Source: Castor canadensis (Eukaryota > Chordata > Mammalia > Rodentia > Castoridae). Taken from it: a stretch of DNA of 64,000 nucleotides. Each line of letters starts with the position of its first letter. Within the stretch, counting starts at the first letter, position 1. The DNA is taken from contig NC_133398.1 in assembly GCF_047511655.1 (NCBI RefSeq), forward strand, positions 49,481,638-49,545,637, given 5' to 3'. This document shows positions 35,860-49,048 of this stretch, one piece after another. Below the pieces are notes generated by a model. That model did no database searches and had not been told where the DNA came from. It saw nothing but the letters and a program-made list of their open reading frames with translations. The position numbers were made by a program, and so were the translations under genes.

Positions 35860-36190
35860 TCCCAAGAAGTTTGTGGCGTGGAGTAGGAACCGGGAAGTGC
35901 GCGGTCCAAGGCAGATCCTGCTGGGAGGTGGGTGGAATGGAGCACCCGCCTTGGTACAACTGTCCTCCACCCACACGCGACAAATCTAAACTCTTCCCGT
36001 CCGGCGTTGCGTACCACGGCGTGCCGGTACTAAGACGCTAAGAGGCGCAGCTGCTGCAGCCTCCTAGGGTGCCTGGCGCTAAGGTAGCGCCCTGTGCGTG
36101 CTCTGCGACTTCGGAGCCCGGGAGGCGCGGCTGGAGAGGCCGCCCCGCCCACCCGGCATGCGCCCCCGGCGCTGAGGCCAGGAGTGGATC
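35270..36190. promoter_or_regulatory. CpG island / presumed DMRTA1 promoter and exon 1
   Basis: GC content and CpG density rise sharply here against AT-rich flanks, covering exon 1, the 5' UTR and the sequence just upstream of the minus-strand gene. This is the expected promoter architecture of a developmental regulator. I see no clear TATA box, so dispersed initiation is likely. An E-box (cacgtg) lies at 36493-36498, about 630 bp upstream of the ATG; its use is unknown. The transcription start site cannot be fixed from sequence alone. Confidence 0.8.
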
Positions 36191-37429
36191 AGGGGCATAG
36201 AGTAGGGACCATCCAGGAAGAACGGGGAGAGAAACCCTAGAAACCGTCCTGATGGCCTGCTAATGCCCATTGCCCTCCCCACCCCCCAAAAAACCCCTCT
36301 ACTCCCACTTTCTTCCTCCAAGAGTTCATCCACACATATTTTTATAGGTATTCGCACCCGCTTCCTTTCACTGCCCCCCTAAATTAAACGTTTGAAATTC
36401 TTTCTCCAATTCCATGCTTCTCCTCCAGCAAGTTTGAAGATCTGGATTTTGAATATTCCTTTCTGTTGCGCCAATGAAGTCTTCAAGACGCCCACGTGAC
36501 CAAAGTTAGGGAGAAACGATAGGATGGAAGACAACAAAGTTGTTTTTCATTGGAAAGATGTGTTAATCTACATTGTTTTAGAACTGAGTCAAAACCGTGG
36601 AGCATTAAGGAAATTGATCCACACATCTTTCTCCTTCTGAATTTTATTTATTTACACATGCTTGTATGGATTTTGTGTACTGTATGTTTTCAATGTTGCT
36701 AAAAGTTGTTATGAATTTCTTCTCTGGAACCCATGTGTAGGCAGCAATTGTATTAAAGCTGTTTCAAAAAATATTTCACAATTCTACTGTAAAGTACTGG
36801 AGAAGGTCGTTTAGATCATTCTTTAAATATGCTACCATAAAATGCATTTTTGAAATATGCATTTAATGCCTTTAATTGTAAGAAAACAAACATCAAATTG
36901 CTTTTAAATCAGAACAGTTGAAGCTCTTCAAAATAATATCCAACTGCCTTCACAGGCAATTTATATTCTAGTCCTGAAATGTTAAGTAATCATGATTTTT
37001 TTCACCATTCTATGATACTCATGTCCGGAACAGACAGTGTCAATCAACCTGGGATTTCTCCTTCCCGCCCACTCCAAACCATCACCACCACACAGACACT
37101 CTACCACAGAGGTTTAACACACTTCTTAAGTATCAGAATAACCTAGGGAACTTTAAAAAGATATAGATATCCCTATTCATGTATTCTGATTCTTTTCATG
37201 TAAATCTTAAATTCTCAAGGTGACGATTACAGACAATCAAGACTTAAAATTACCACTCTAGAAACCCTTAACCTTTCTGGAGTCTATAATATCCATTTTT
37301 TTTCACACCTGCCTAAAATCTAGTGATTCTCTCTCTGTGGGAGGACACATATACATCTATTTATGACTTAGAACTCTGCAAATCAAGAACAGAAACAATT
37401 TCCTCAACCTACAGCAGATAGCATGATTA
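36191..37429. other. Upstream flank of DMRTA1, no gene seen
   Basis: Composition falls back to AT-rich beyond about 36200. Apart from the E-box at 36493-36498 nothing stands out. Distal enhancers cannot be judged without alignment. Confidence 0.5.
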
Positions 37430-37679
37430 ACTTTGAATGAATAAATGCTTACTCCCTAAGATCAGGAACAATACAAGGATATCCACTCTCACCACTTCAA
37501 TTCAACATTGTACTAGAAATGCTATCCAATGCAATCAGGAAAGAAAAATAAGTTAAAAATTCATATTGGAACAGATGACATAAAATTCTCTTTATTTGCA
37601 GGTAATGTGACCCTATATTTATAAACTCTAATGAAAAAGAAACTGCAAAAGAAACTACTAAAACTAATATTTTTTTTTT

Positions 37680-37999
37680 GAGCTGGGTACTCAAGCCTGT
37701 AATCCTAGCTACTTGGAAGGCTGAGATCAGAAAGGATCTCAATTTAAGGTCAGCCCAGGAGAAAAAGGTTTGTGAACCCCATTTCACCACTGGGTACAGT
37801 AGTACACATTTGCCATTTCAGTGACTGCAGGATGCTTGAAATAGGTGAACAGTGGTCCAGGCCAGCCTGGGCAAAAAAAGCAAGATTGTATCTCCAAACT
37901 AACTAGAACTAAAAGGGCTAGAGGTGTGATTTCAGTGTAATAGTGCCTGCCTCACAAGTACGAAGCCCTGAGTTCAAATCTCAGTACTGCCAAAAAATT
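37680..37999 (+). mobile_element. Three-part SINE (B1-B1-ID)
   Basis: First B1-like unit (gagctgggtactcaagcctg, taatcctagctacttggaag), second B1-like unit (actgggtacagtagtacaca, ccaggccagcctgggcaaaa), then the ID-like end (gccctgagttcaaatctcag). About 320 bases, longer than the other composite copies. Confidence 0.75.
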
Positions 38000-38109
38000 A
38001 TTTTTGCAAGGTATAAGATCAATATAGAAATTCATTCTAAAACAAGGAAGTAAAGAAGGTAAATAAGGTTGACAAGCTAGACAGAATGAATATAGAATTT
38101 TAAACTTGT

Positions 38110-38320
38110 TGAAATCACCACAAGAAGGGGACTAAAATAGACAGGAGAAAAATGGAGGGTGATGAACCAATTCAGGTTGAAACTATTCTAAGAATGGGGA
38201 AGAGAAGATTAACGAGAATGATGGAGATGGTGAATTTAAGATACATTGTAAGCACTTTTATAAATACCATAATGTACCCCCAGTACAATGATAATATGAT
38301 AATAAAAAATAAGAAAAAAA
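38110..38320 (+). mobile_element. L1 3' UTR fragment (older subtype)
   Basis: aggttgaaactattctaaga, 'gatggagatggtgaatttaa', acattgtaagcacttttata, 'gtaccccc', then aataaaaaataag. Same family as 8976-9404 and as the antisense piece at 10198-10480. Confidence 0.7.
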
Positions 38321-39970
38321 GAAATTCACTCTTTCTATAAATTGAAATAAAATCAAATGATCAGCAATTGAATTTGGGAAGCAAATCCATTTATAGTAGT
38401 ATTCAATATGAAAAACTTAGGATTACATTTAATGGAATACATGAAAGCTGAAAACTTTAAAAAACTGACAGAAATTAGATATCTAAACAAATGAAGAGCT
38501 ATATTGTGTTAATGGGTGAGAGGACTCAATATTGTAGAGATGGAAACTCTACCTAAAGTGGTCTAAACATCGATGCTATCCTCAAGATCAAAATTCCAAC
38601 AGATTTTTTATAGAAATTGTCAGACTCAATCTTAAATTAATATGGAAATGCTAAGGAAGAACCTTAGAATAGCCAAAAAATCTTTTATAAAGAAAAAAGT
38701 TGCAAGGTAAACATTACCTTATTTCAAGCATTATTACAATGTAATGGTAACAAAAACAGTGTGATACTGGTGTAAAAATAGAAAAATGAACCAAAACAGA
38801 GTAGTTTAGAAATAATCCCACACATAAATATACAACTAATTTCAGACAAAAGTGCAAATACATTTCAGTAGAAAAGAAATAACTACCACCTCCCAATTTT
38901 TCTAGAACAGTTGAACATTTGTAATAAAAAAAAAAAAACTGGGCTTTGACCCATATCTAATATACTGGGAAAAAGGCTCAAAATGGATCATAGAGCTACT
39001 TGACATAAAATGTTATAAATCAAGAGAAAATAGAACATCTTTTTGACCTTGTGCTAAGCAAAGATTTGTTAGACACAAACCAAAAGTACAACCCATAAAA
39101 AGAATAAAAATTGATTACTTGTACTTATCAAAATTAAATATTTCTCTCTAAATAATTCTGCTTTTCAAAAGACAATGTTCAGAGAATGAAAACTTATACC
39201 ATAGACTGTGAGAACATATTTGCAACTCATATATCTGATAAAGAACATGTATAAAGAACTTTGAAAACTCAAACAGGAAAATAAGTAATGTGTTTTTAAT
39301 GGGCAAAGGAGTTTGATAAACATGTCACCACAGGAAATATATGGATGGAAAATAAGGTTAAGATGTTTCATAACATTAGTCACTAGGCAAATACAAATTA
39401 AACCTACCATGAAATATCACTATACACTGATTACAATGCCTAAAATTTAATATACTAACCATACCTATATTGCCAAGAATGTAGAGCAGGTGGTAGGACT
39501 CTCATATACTGGTAGAAATGTAACATAAAGCAAATCACCTTGAAAAACAATTTGATGGGTTTCTTTAAAAATTACTACCATATGATCCGAGCATTTCACT
39601 CCTAGGTATTTCCACCAAAATAAATGAAGCAAACACCTACACAAAGACACAAAGACAAGAGGATGAGCCTAAGTACTCTGAGAGAAAGAAGCAAGACAAA
39701 AAGGAATGTGTAGTGTCTGATTTAATTTATATAATATCCTAGAAATCTATAATAGTCAAAAGCTGGCCATTAGTGGTTTCCTGGACCAAGTTGTAGTGAA
39801 GCAGAGAAAGACTGGAAGAAAGGTTGGCAAAAGAACAGAAGAAAATGTTTGAGATAATGGTTTTATTATATATAATAATATATATATATATCCAAACTTA
39901 CTGAGTTATGTACACTAAGTATGTGCAATTTATCATATGTCAATTATTCCCTGACAAAACCACAATAAAT

Positions 39971-40629
39971 AATAAACCTTTGTTACCTCAGGAAGAAGAA
40001 AGGCATAGGATAATATGAAGGCATATTGAGCCACGATAATCTTCATTTTAACACTCAAAGCTAGAATAATGATATTCAGCACTTTCACTTCTTCTCAAAT
40101 GAACTGGAAAGCCTGAATCTTTACTCCTTTCCTCTCCTTTCCTTTCCTGTCCTCTCCTCCCTTCCCTTCTCTTCCCCTCCCCTCCCCTCTAACCTTCTCC
40201 TCCCCTCCCCATCCCCTCTCCTCTCCTTTTCTCTCCTCTCCCCTTGTCTTCTCATAATAGTACTATTTGTTCTTCTCACTTTCCCCTTTTTAGCCCATCT
40301 GATAGCAATTAAGTCTGTTACTTTTTTCATAAGTCACACTAAGTGGATGTTAATAGCTGCAATTTAGCAGTGACAACACTTTCTTCAAATTGAAAGTTGA
40401 TGTTTTTAATTAAACTGTGTGCAAGTATCACAAATATATGATTTCCAAATTTATTCTCAGAAAGAATCATCTGATAAATGGAAAATGTTGGAAGCTAATA
40501 TTATTCTGTGCATCTTTAAGAGAAAATTATTTATTCCTACTTCAATTCCTTGTCAACCATAGACTCTTAAAATCAATTGACTTTTTTCTTATTACTGTTT
40601 GTCCACCATACCAACCACTCAACACAGAG
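39971..40629. other. Non-coding apart from the polypyrimidine tract
   Basis: No gene or named repeat other than 40121-40252. Confidence 0.5.
40121..40252 (+). repeat. Polypyrimidine (CCTCT/CCCT)n tract
   Basis: About 130 bases almost free of purines on the plus strand, built from ctcctttcc and cccctcccct words. The minus-strand 69-codon frame rich in Arg, Gly and Glu is an artefact of it. Mirror-repeat polypyrimidine tracts can form triplex DNA. Confidence 0.95.
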
Positions 40630-40800
40630 GACTAGAGGTGTGAATCTAAACTGTACTTACAGTTTGCCTCTAATACCAACTAGCTACTGTACCATTGGCA
40701 AGTCATTTATCTGCTCAGCTTCACTTTCCCCATCGGCAAGTGAAGCCATCTCCAAGAATGTTTTCAAATCTGGGGTTCATTTCATTTGTCAAGTCTAGTC
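40630..40800 (-). repeat. MIR element (antisense)
   Basis: Reverse MIR words: 'ctgtaccattggcaagtcat', 'ctgctcagcttcactttccc' and catcggcaagtg. Diverged. Confidence 0.6.
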
Positions 40801-43367
40801 TGAAGTTATTTTTAATTTATGATCTTGACCTCTAAATAATCTCATTACTAACCCTCTGAATCTTAGTTAAAGTATCTCTCAACTTCAAGTTCAACTAGCA
40901 ATATCCTGGCTCTCCTGGGAGAAATTGTCTGAACTACATTTCTTCTTGTCACAGGTTCCCTCGCTGTCACTTAAGGGCCCCATTTAAGACAAAACATTCT
41001 ACCCTCTTTCTCTCTCTTCCTGTGGTTTTTCTATAAAGTTTTCATGCTAATTTTCTATTACTCCTAAAATATTTTTATCTCTATAATCTGTAATTGAATG
41101 TTAAAGAAATAACCTTCTAACACTTCATTTGATTATTGTGCAACTTCCAGATCACTTGTCAAATATTACTATGATTTAAAGAAGATTTTAAGGCAAAGTG
41201 TATGAAACTATGGGATGATGAAAATGGGCAGAAAATCTACCTGTGATAAATAATTCCACATAATTATTTATGTGGAATTAAGCAGAATTCCACAGAAAAT
41301 GAGCCATGACTGCAATTGACAGAAGTCTTGAATAGAATAAAGATGATAGAATATCCTCAACTAACTTGTTGATAAAGGAAAGATAAAATGTATAGGCCTA
41401 GTTTGCTGAGAGGTTTTTCAGGAGGACTTGGAATTTTGAAGAAAAGGTTTTATGTTGCTTATTTTTTTCAAGCATAAATATATACAACTCATTCCATGGC
41501 TTCAGAATATATGGAAGTACACCTTATATGGTTTATTTAGTCCATGGCTTCCTACAGCCAGACTGTGTGTGATAATGTCATAGGTTTCCATTTTGGAGGA
41601 GAATTTTGAACACTTCTCTTTCCCTGGGTTTCTTCAAGGTGATGTTCAGTATTATCATGATTGAGAAACATATTCTTCAGGATGACATAAATATCAGCCC
41701 AAGGACTGTGGGCTCAAAGTACCTAGCTCAAATGGCTAGGTACTCTAAGTCTGAGAAAAAAAATAAGCCTTCTCTGGGATACTGTCATTCCTGGAATGTT
41801 GCTGGAATGTTAGATACAACACAATTGTATTGTATACAACACAATTGTACAACACAATTGTATCTAAATGTTCCTGGAATGATAGATACAACACAATTAG
41901 TATATATAATTGTCAAAGAAATGTCAATCTCTAAGAACCAATTCCTACCAGTAAACTCATAATAGCATGAGGCCAGGAAGAGATCACCAAAGCTGCAAGT
42001 AACCAAAGCATTGTGGATTTTAGGAAATAGGACTTCACTGGAGGATAGCATCTGTGATCTCTTGCTCTAGAATGTGGCTAACATCCCATTTGAGACCACA
42101 GACATTATTCCCTCACTATCAGGGAGCCAAAAATTATGAAATAGAGTAGGATGTGCTCTATTTGTTGCTTTATAAGCTCTTTGCATATTAGTCAAAGCTC
42201 TCCTGTATATCTATTTGTAAATGTTTAGTACATAGTATGTATTCAATTATATCTTTGAAAATAAAGAGTGAATGCCATGGAACTTACTTATAAATTGACC
42301 AAATAGGCACTAATACTATATTACTTTTCATTTATTGTCAGAAATTTTTTAGAATTAGTTTCTATTGCATTAACAATTAATCTTTTTCTGTTTTTAAGTA
42401 TAGTTTATTGTTTACTTTGTTTTCCATATCTATATTTAATGCTAAATAATTTTATGATTTTTTTTCTTAAAAGAAAAATTTTATGAAACTGTGCATTCCA
42501 GAACTATTTAGATCTAGGAATATTTACAAATATATTTACAAATATAATGGATTGGAGTATTAGTATATTTACTCCTGGGTTTTTTTGCATATAAAAAACC
42601 AGCTTATAATATCACGATGTAAATACTTCCATTTTAAAAAGATTTTTGCAAACATCAGATCTAAAGCTATCTAATTTTCCATTATTTAGTCATACCATAC
42701 TTAGGTGTTCTAGTTTGAGATATTTATATTATTTTATATTATTTTATTTTCTTTATTTTATTGTGTAAAAATTAAAAAAAATTCTATTCTTCAAATTATT
42801 CCTTTAGAGTAAATCTTCATAAATATAAGTACTAAATTAAAGGATGCAAGTGTTTTAAAGCTTTTGATTTATGTTACCAACTTATTTCCTGAAGGGAGTA
42901 TATGAATTTGAATTCTAGCATGCATTTCATTTCATCATCTCATGTATTCTTTTTATTTCTCTTAAATGGCTGTCATTTTCTTACTAAGAAATTGATGCTG
43001 CATTCTCCTGAAATAACAGTGCTAACCCAACATTCCATTAGGAAAATAATTCTACAAGCTTTTAGTTCATGGAAAGGTAATCACAATTTTGCAAATGTCT
43101 GATTGAGTATGATTGGAGGGAATTGAAGCAAAGCATGACAAATGCTCTAATCATGTAGCATACCTGATAGTTCTTTCAGGAAATCATACAAGCTACCATG
43201 AACTTGCTGACTTAAGTAATCTTTATAAAGGAGCATTGTTAACTTTCAGATTTGAATGGGGGGGGAACCTTTGGTGCTAATTGTATATGTGCATGTAAAA
43301 AGCTATGCTCTTTATTTAGTTTACCCCTAGTGAATCTAAGTATATTCTGTAAATAGGGTTCAGAATT

Positions 43368-43370
<3 letters not shown>
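40801..43370. other. Non-coding, one local hairpin-forming repeat
   Basis: No gene. At 41795-41895 a short repeat array with inverted arms stands out (see findings). The rest is AT-rich with no recognised repeat. The 118-codon plus frame at 41606-41962 crosses this array and has no known similarity. Confidence 0.5.

Positions 43371-43371
<1 letters not shown>

Positions 43372-43408
<37 letters not shown>
43372..43408 (+). repeat. (TG)n microsatellite
   Basis: About 37 bases of perfect GT/TG. Confidence 0.97.
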
Positions 43409-43411
<3 letters not shown>

Positions 43412-43738
43412 ATTAAATGCATAGGATATTTTAAGTAAATTTATGCCCAGGAATTAAAATAAACTTTGTGATTTGAATTATACTGAATACAGCCCACCTT
43501 CATAAATTAGTGTGTGAAAACATTTCCTCAGAATTCAGGCTTTAAACAGACAGCAGTATGATTGCTTTTCTGAAAATATATAAAAGTCCTTCATTTGGCT
43601 ACTAAAGGTTATAATAGAATCAACATGAAACATTTTAGTAAGAATTTTAAAGTTGCATGCTAGGTTAAATTAATCAAAAAGAAATAAAAACAATAGTCAT
43701 TAATCAATTAATTTCTCTCATAAAATGCTACCACCAAA

Positions 43739-43857
43739 ATGGGGTCTTGCTGTGTTGCAAGGCAGGTCTTGAACATTTAGACCCAAGCTGTCCTTCTGCC
43801 TCTGCCTCCCAGGTAGCTAGGACTTCAGGTGCCCACTACTGTACTGCACTCTCAGGC
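43739..43857 (-). mobile_element. Antisense B1-like SINE
   Basis: Reverse B1: ggggtcttgctgtgttgcaa, ttctgcctctgcctcccagg, tagctaggacttcaggtgcc. No ID-like half, so a plain B1 monomer type. Confidence 0.8.
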
Positions 43858-43889
43858 TCCAGTTAGATTAGTTACCTCTTAAGAGCTGT

Positions 43890-44060
43890 TTATTTTGCAT
43901 TACACACTGTGCTTGGAGATTTAGATACATTGTTTAATCCTCACAATCACCATTTTGAGGCCAATTATATTTTCCTTCTTTTACAAATGAGAAAACAGAT
44001 TTTCAGAAAGAATTTCTCCTCAAGGCAACCTGATATTCAGACTCCTTGCTAAAATGTTTC
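43890..44060 (+). repeat. MIR element
   Basis: MIR order: cacactgtgcttggagattt, 'tgtttaatcctcacaatcac', 'ttacaaatgagaaaacag', gatattcagactccttgc. Confidence 0.65.
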
Positions 44061-47000
44061 TCCCAGAAATCATCTCTCTCATGTAATACAGACTCACAAA
44101 GCAGCCTGTAAGGAAACCTGATGTTACACAGTTAACCCTGAGAGGCAGTTACAGGTTTACTCATTAGAAAACTTCAAAGTACATCTATTCTTTCAGTTAG
44201 CAACAGTCCACTTAAGAAGAATGTATAATGTTTACAAAGTAAAATGGGAAATTCAAAAGTCCTTGTTTTACATATCTTACCTTAAACTTAAGGAGAAAGT
44301 TTTCATTCTGGTTTCCTTTCTTTCTACCACTCTATTACATAAATAACAGTAAAACCAAAATGAAAGCAAAACTGTTTTGCTGATGCTTATGCCACTAGAA
44401 CTTTGAAACATGTTTTCTTATCATGATGGAGAGTAAACAAAGCCAGATTAGATACATTTTTACTGCTTTCAAATCCTGACATTCAGTTCAAAGGTAGTGT
44501 TTCTCTCTCAATCTAACAGTTGTGAGATCCTGATATTGGGTTTAGAAAAAGTTACAGGTTTTCATAAAACAGAAATTTGCAAAAGAGAAGTTGGCATCTG
44601 TTGATTCTGGAAACCGAAACAGTTAACTTACAAAAAGATCTACTTTAATATGCTCAGTGCTACCAAATTTCTGATGGAACACAACAAAGATAAGTAAATC
44701 AACTCCTCAAAATATAACCAAATACCTATTTTTTCAAAAGGAATTGCTATAGGATCTAAAATATTTTTGCTAATATTTCTTGTGAAGTATGCTTGAACTG
44801 ATTATGAAAGATACTATGCTTTTCTGCCTTTTGGTCTACTATCATTTGCCCTGCATGTCTGTCTTTGGAACTTTTATTAGGAGTGTCCCAATTAAAAAGC
44901 TGCGTAAGTAAAAACTGGCTTCCATTCACTACAAGGTTTCTAAACAAGGAGTGAATTTGGTAAATCAGTTCCTCCCTGGCTCCATGCCATTCGCATCTTT
45001 TGGTTTTGAAATTCATTTCTTTGTAAGCAGAAGGTGGTTGTTATGAGGTGTTGTCAGGCCTCTGACAGGGTTTTTGTGCTTGGTAGAAGGTGGCACTTTT
45101 TGATCAATGTCTTCAAAGTAAAAGCTTGGAAAATAATAGCTGCACATCAAAACCCAGTGTCATAATGCAGTTAACATTGGACTCTTTCATGGGGCCCCAG
45201 GGATGACTTAATTCTCATGTTGAGCCTTACTATAATTAGTCATTTATAATGGTATAGTAAGATTTATGTGGAGACAAATAGTTTGAGACTCATTATCAAA
45301 TAACGTTCAGGAAAATCATTACCAGAGGAAAAAAATAAGAAAAACTTGCTACTTTTTGATGTTTTTCCTCCCTGTTTTTTCTCAATTTCAAATTGATTAT
45401 ATTTCTGCTCTTAAGACATCTCTTACAGGTTCAATATCTTTGCAAGAATACTTGTGTTTAATTTTCAGGCCACCTATATAATTATTTTATGATATCCTGC
45501 TTAATAGATACTGATTTTAAGCCTTTTTGACCGTACTTTTCTCTATATTTTTAGCTCTTTTTTAAAATGGTCCTAAGCATTTTAAATTGTTTTAAAATTA
45601 GGATTTTTTTACATTGTTGTGTTTGGGTTTTTTTTTCTGGAAGTTATCGATAGCACCTAAGAAAACAGAGGGATGCATTTCATTTATATATCCATCAATA
45701 TAGCATAATTGACCTATATACACACATATGTATAAATACACATGTACACACACATATGTGTGCACCCATAATTTCTTAATAAACTGTAAAGTCACATGTG
45801 GAAACACATAACATCAAATAAATTCAAACTTAGAAGTTAAGTGTGCCATATGTTTCTCTAACACTTAAGCACAATAGGATGTATTAAGGAACTCATTAAG
45901 CAATGGCAATAGCAGCTGAGCTCTATTGAGAGAGCATTTCACTTCTGAAAATTAAAAAAAACAGAAAAATGGTGGACTCATTCCATTTCTTCTCAACTTT
46001 GAACTGACAATGATAGCATGGGTTCAAGGCAATGCAAAATGCAAATGTATCTGTCCTCTCATCACCTAATTTGATAAATGGTATTTTAATAACCTTTGTT
46101 CTATTTCCCAATAAAGGCAAAGATATCTACCTCTTCTCACTTTTTGAGTCTTTTTCTTAAAAAGTAAAACTTTTCCAAAGTATCTAAATATTGTCCAATA
46201 GAGCCAGGCAGTAAACAGTTTGATAAATGACTTGAGCAGTAAAGAAAGCCTTAATATATTTGGTTTAACTTTGTGGACTTCAGAGTGAGATGAATATTAT
46301 AATAGCATAAATCACTCCCACTATAGATGAATAAAGGTGTTGGTTCTCAATGCATTGATTTACTCTTCTGTAAACTGCAGTTTTATATTCCCTTTTTCAT
46401 CACTCACTTTAAGGTTCTTATGAAATCTATGAACCTGAGCACATGTACATAGAAACAAAATTGTATATAGCATTCCAAGCCCACTTTGACACTGAAAACC
46501 ATAAAATAAAGGATTCCGAAAGTCCTTTCCTGATTTAAAATTTTATGACTCTACTATCTGAGTCAAATATTTTTATTTTTTAGTACAAAATATTCTAATT
46601 CATTAAGTGTATATGCAAAACTGAGGAGCAGATGGAAACAGTAGTAGGTAGTAGTAGATAGAGAGAAACAGTAGTAGGTCATAAAGCAGGTCTTTCACTT
46701 GCAAACAGAGGGAGGGAGTAAGATTGGGCAGGAAAAAAAGCACAGCCCTAAGGTAGCCCTGGGAAAGTCTCAGTTTAATGAGTAGGATCCTCCTAGCAAA
46801 GACTCTTTTACAGGAATGCTGCTTTGGACACACTTGGACCCACTATAGTAACTTCCTGGGAGACACTATGGAGAGTGGAACACCAATGGAAAGCTGCACT
46901 GGAGATGGCCTTGCAGCAGTTTCTCTCTTTACAGAAGAGCTGAGTGGGGCATTCTCACAGCTGCCACGATGTGAGGATTTTTGTAAGTCACATCTAAATA

Positions 47001-47494
47001 TGTGAAATGGGATAACTTAGAGCATTACTCTATGAACAGGAGGTCTAGTTCAAGAATTGGTCCCATAATTGTTTATCAAAATAATTTGTAGATTTTTCCA
47101 CAAATAAACATATATAACTATTTTTATGACAATGCCTATGTTTTTCCTTTCCAACTCTGAATAGTTCATTCAAAGGTTTGTGGAGCATCAGTGGGCAATA
47201 ATTGGGCTAAGACCTGAGAAACAGGTTCCATCTCTGCCCTCTGTGACTAGTTCTTTCGCAAAGCATTCTTATACTCCAGATAGTAGTAAGTTTCTTATTC
47301 TATGGTCTTAGCAATTAGTGTTTCAGACATTAATTTAGTCAATATGTCTGCTATTCCTTTTTTCAAATGACAGGTTTGTTTTATACATTACCTTTTAACT
47401 CTTCATTCTGTTTATATCTTCTCTCTGCTTAGAGCAAGATGGTTGCCTGAATTTTTACACAAACCTCTCATATATTTAACTAACAAACATCTCT
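44061..47494. other. Non-coding, nothing firmly recognised
   Basis: No gene. A TA/CA-rich low-complexity stretch lies at 45715-45765. The 86-codon minus frame at 44756-45016 is somewhat less AT-rich than its flank but shows no domain I know. Confidence 0.5.
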
Positions 47495-47690
47495 CAAGTA
47501 TCTATTCTGTGCCAAAGCCTCATGTTGGGTGATACTTAGTTGTAGCATTTCATTTAATCTCTATATCATTCCTATGAGATAGCTATCCATCCACTATTTA
47601 AAATTAAAAACCAAATGCAGAAAGTTTATGTGTAAGTCCTAATTTGCTTCATTCCAAATCTCATGTTCTTTCTACTATACCTAAATACTT
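47495..47690 (+). repeat. MIR element
   Basis: 'tatctattctgtgccaaagc', 'catttaatctctatatcatt', cctatgagatagctatcc, then 'ctcatgttctttctactata'. MIR order is complete though diverged. Confidence 0.65.
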
Positions 47691-48462
47691 ATTTAAGGTA
47701 ATTATGAAAGAAGAGAAACTTAAGGTAGCCCTTAAAAATACAAATACAATGTGAATTATACTACAAAGGTACACTTCCTTCTAGTTAAGATGTTACCAGA
47801 ATTTCTAGAAATAAGAGGATGTTCCTACTTCAAGTCTTTGTCTCTTGACCATCTGATCCCAAGAATCAAAAGAATATTTCTTAAATGAAGTTTCCTGAAC
47901 ATGGCTCTTTAGAGCCATGGCTCCATTAGTTTTAAAATTACTTATATTTTGAACAATTTCTGAAAAAGTTCAAATAAGATCTGGCTGCCAAAATGTTAAC
48001 TTACATTTATACATATTCTTCAACATAACAGCTATAGCTATAAAAATATTATTGCATTAATTAATATATGTAATGCTATTTTTAATTGAAAACTGATGCT
48101 CAATTTTTAAAGGCTGAAGATCAAATTCCTTGTTCTCTTTGCTTCTGAGTTCTCTTAACATCCTCGGTGGAAATAGACTTTAGTCTACAATCCCTGAGAA
48201 TCCACAGTAGATGGGCAGAACAGAGAGCAGTACCAATTAAAAACAATATAGCAATTTATCCTTCATTGATTAAGGATAAAAAACAAAATCAGAGTTGCTA
48301 CATTAATTAGGTATTAAAAAGTATAGGATAACAATGATAGTTGTCTTTCCAGGTACTCAGGTCATTAATATGAAATAACTTGCCACTTATTTTAGTAGCC
48401 ATTATAATTTCTCATCTTAATAACATCAAAAGACATTGCAACAAAAAATTCTCCTCTTCCTT

Positions 48463-48493
<31 letters not shown>

Positions 48494-48940
48494 GTCTCTC
48501 TCTGTTTGCAGCACCCTTAAGCTTCTTAAGACAACCCTTTTCCTCTAGAAGGCCAAAAGCAATTATAACTATTTTAGCAAGTAAAGAAGACTTTCAGATT
48601 AGAAGCATGATTATCAACTAGCAATATCATTAGTCAGAAAGAACAAGTTGAAACCCAACTCGGTCATGCTACACTAGCATAACATCCTACACTGGTAAGG
48701 CTCTTATATTCTCTGAAGCTGTGTCCTTTTCATAGGAATTAAATACACATATGCCAAAATACCTAAAGAAGTGCTGGATTATTTAGACATTCAGAAAATA
48801 TGAGTTAAGTCAACAGCAATAATTATGCTGTTTCTTCTGAAAAAATTTTCAAAACTTGAAGAATTCTTGGATGTATTCTCTCCCTCTCCTTCCTTCGGTC
48901 CCTCTCTTATTCTCTCCCTCTCCCTCAATCTCCCCTCTCC
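47691..48940. other. Non-coding; (TC)n at 48458-48504 and CT-rich tract at 48878-48940
   Basis: No gene. The TC tract is interrupted by TTTC and TGTC units. The CT-rich stretch adjoins the tail of the antisense B1 that follows. Confidence 0.6.
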
Positions 48941-49048
48941 CTTTTTTGAGACAAGTTCTCACTCTGTAGCCCACATTGGTCTTCAACTTGTAATCCTCCT
49001 TCCTCAGCCTCCCAAGTACTAGGATTACTGGTGTATACCACACATCTG
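48941..49048 (-). mobile_element. Antisense B1-like SINE
   Basis: Reverse B1: ttttttgagacaagttctca, ctctgtagcccacattggtc, 'cctcagcctcccaagtacta', ggattactggtgta. Confidence 0.85.

Larger units (their letters stand above)
37430..39970 (+). mobile_element. Old LINE-1 ORF2 relic with nested insertions
   Basis: Ordered ORF2 words: 'ggatatccactctcaccact' and the decayed catalytic stretch tttgcaggtaatgtgac near 37598 (where an active copy has FADD), then 'gtgatactggtgtaaaaata' near 38761, 'aaggctcaaaatggatcata' near 38974, and ORF2 3' words near 39580. Many stops. A SINE (37680-37999) and an L1 3' UTR piece (38110-38320) lie within it. Confidence 0.75.

Noticed and set aside
35857-35976. In-frame 39-residue N-terminal extension of DMRTA1
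   Set aside because: The upstream frame is open but begins at GTG, not ATG; the ATG at 35859 has good context and matches the family N-terminus.
40121-40330. Arg/Gly/Glu-rich minus-strand frame
   Set aside because: Artefact of the polypyrimidine tract.
41606-41962. 118-codon plus-strand frame
   Set aside because: Runs through the local hairpin repeat; no domain, no splice or promoter context.
44756-45016. 86-codon minus-strand frame as a retropseudogene
   Set aside because: No recognised protein, no poly-A tail or target-site duplication seen.
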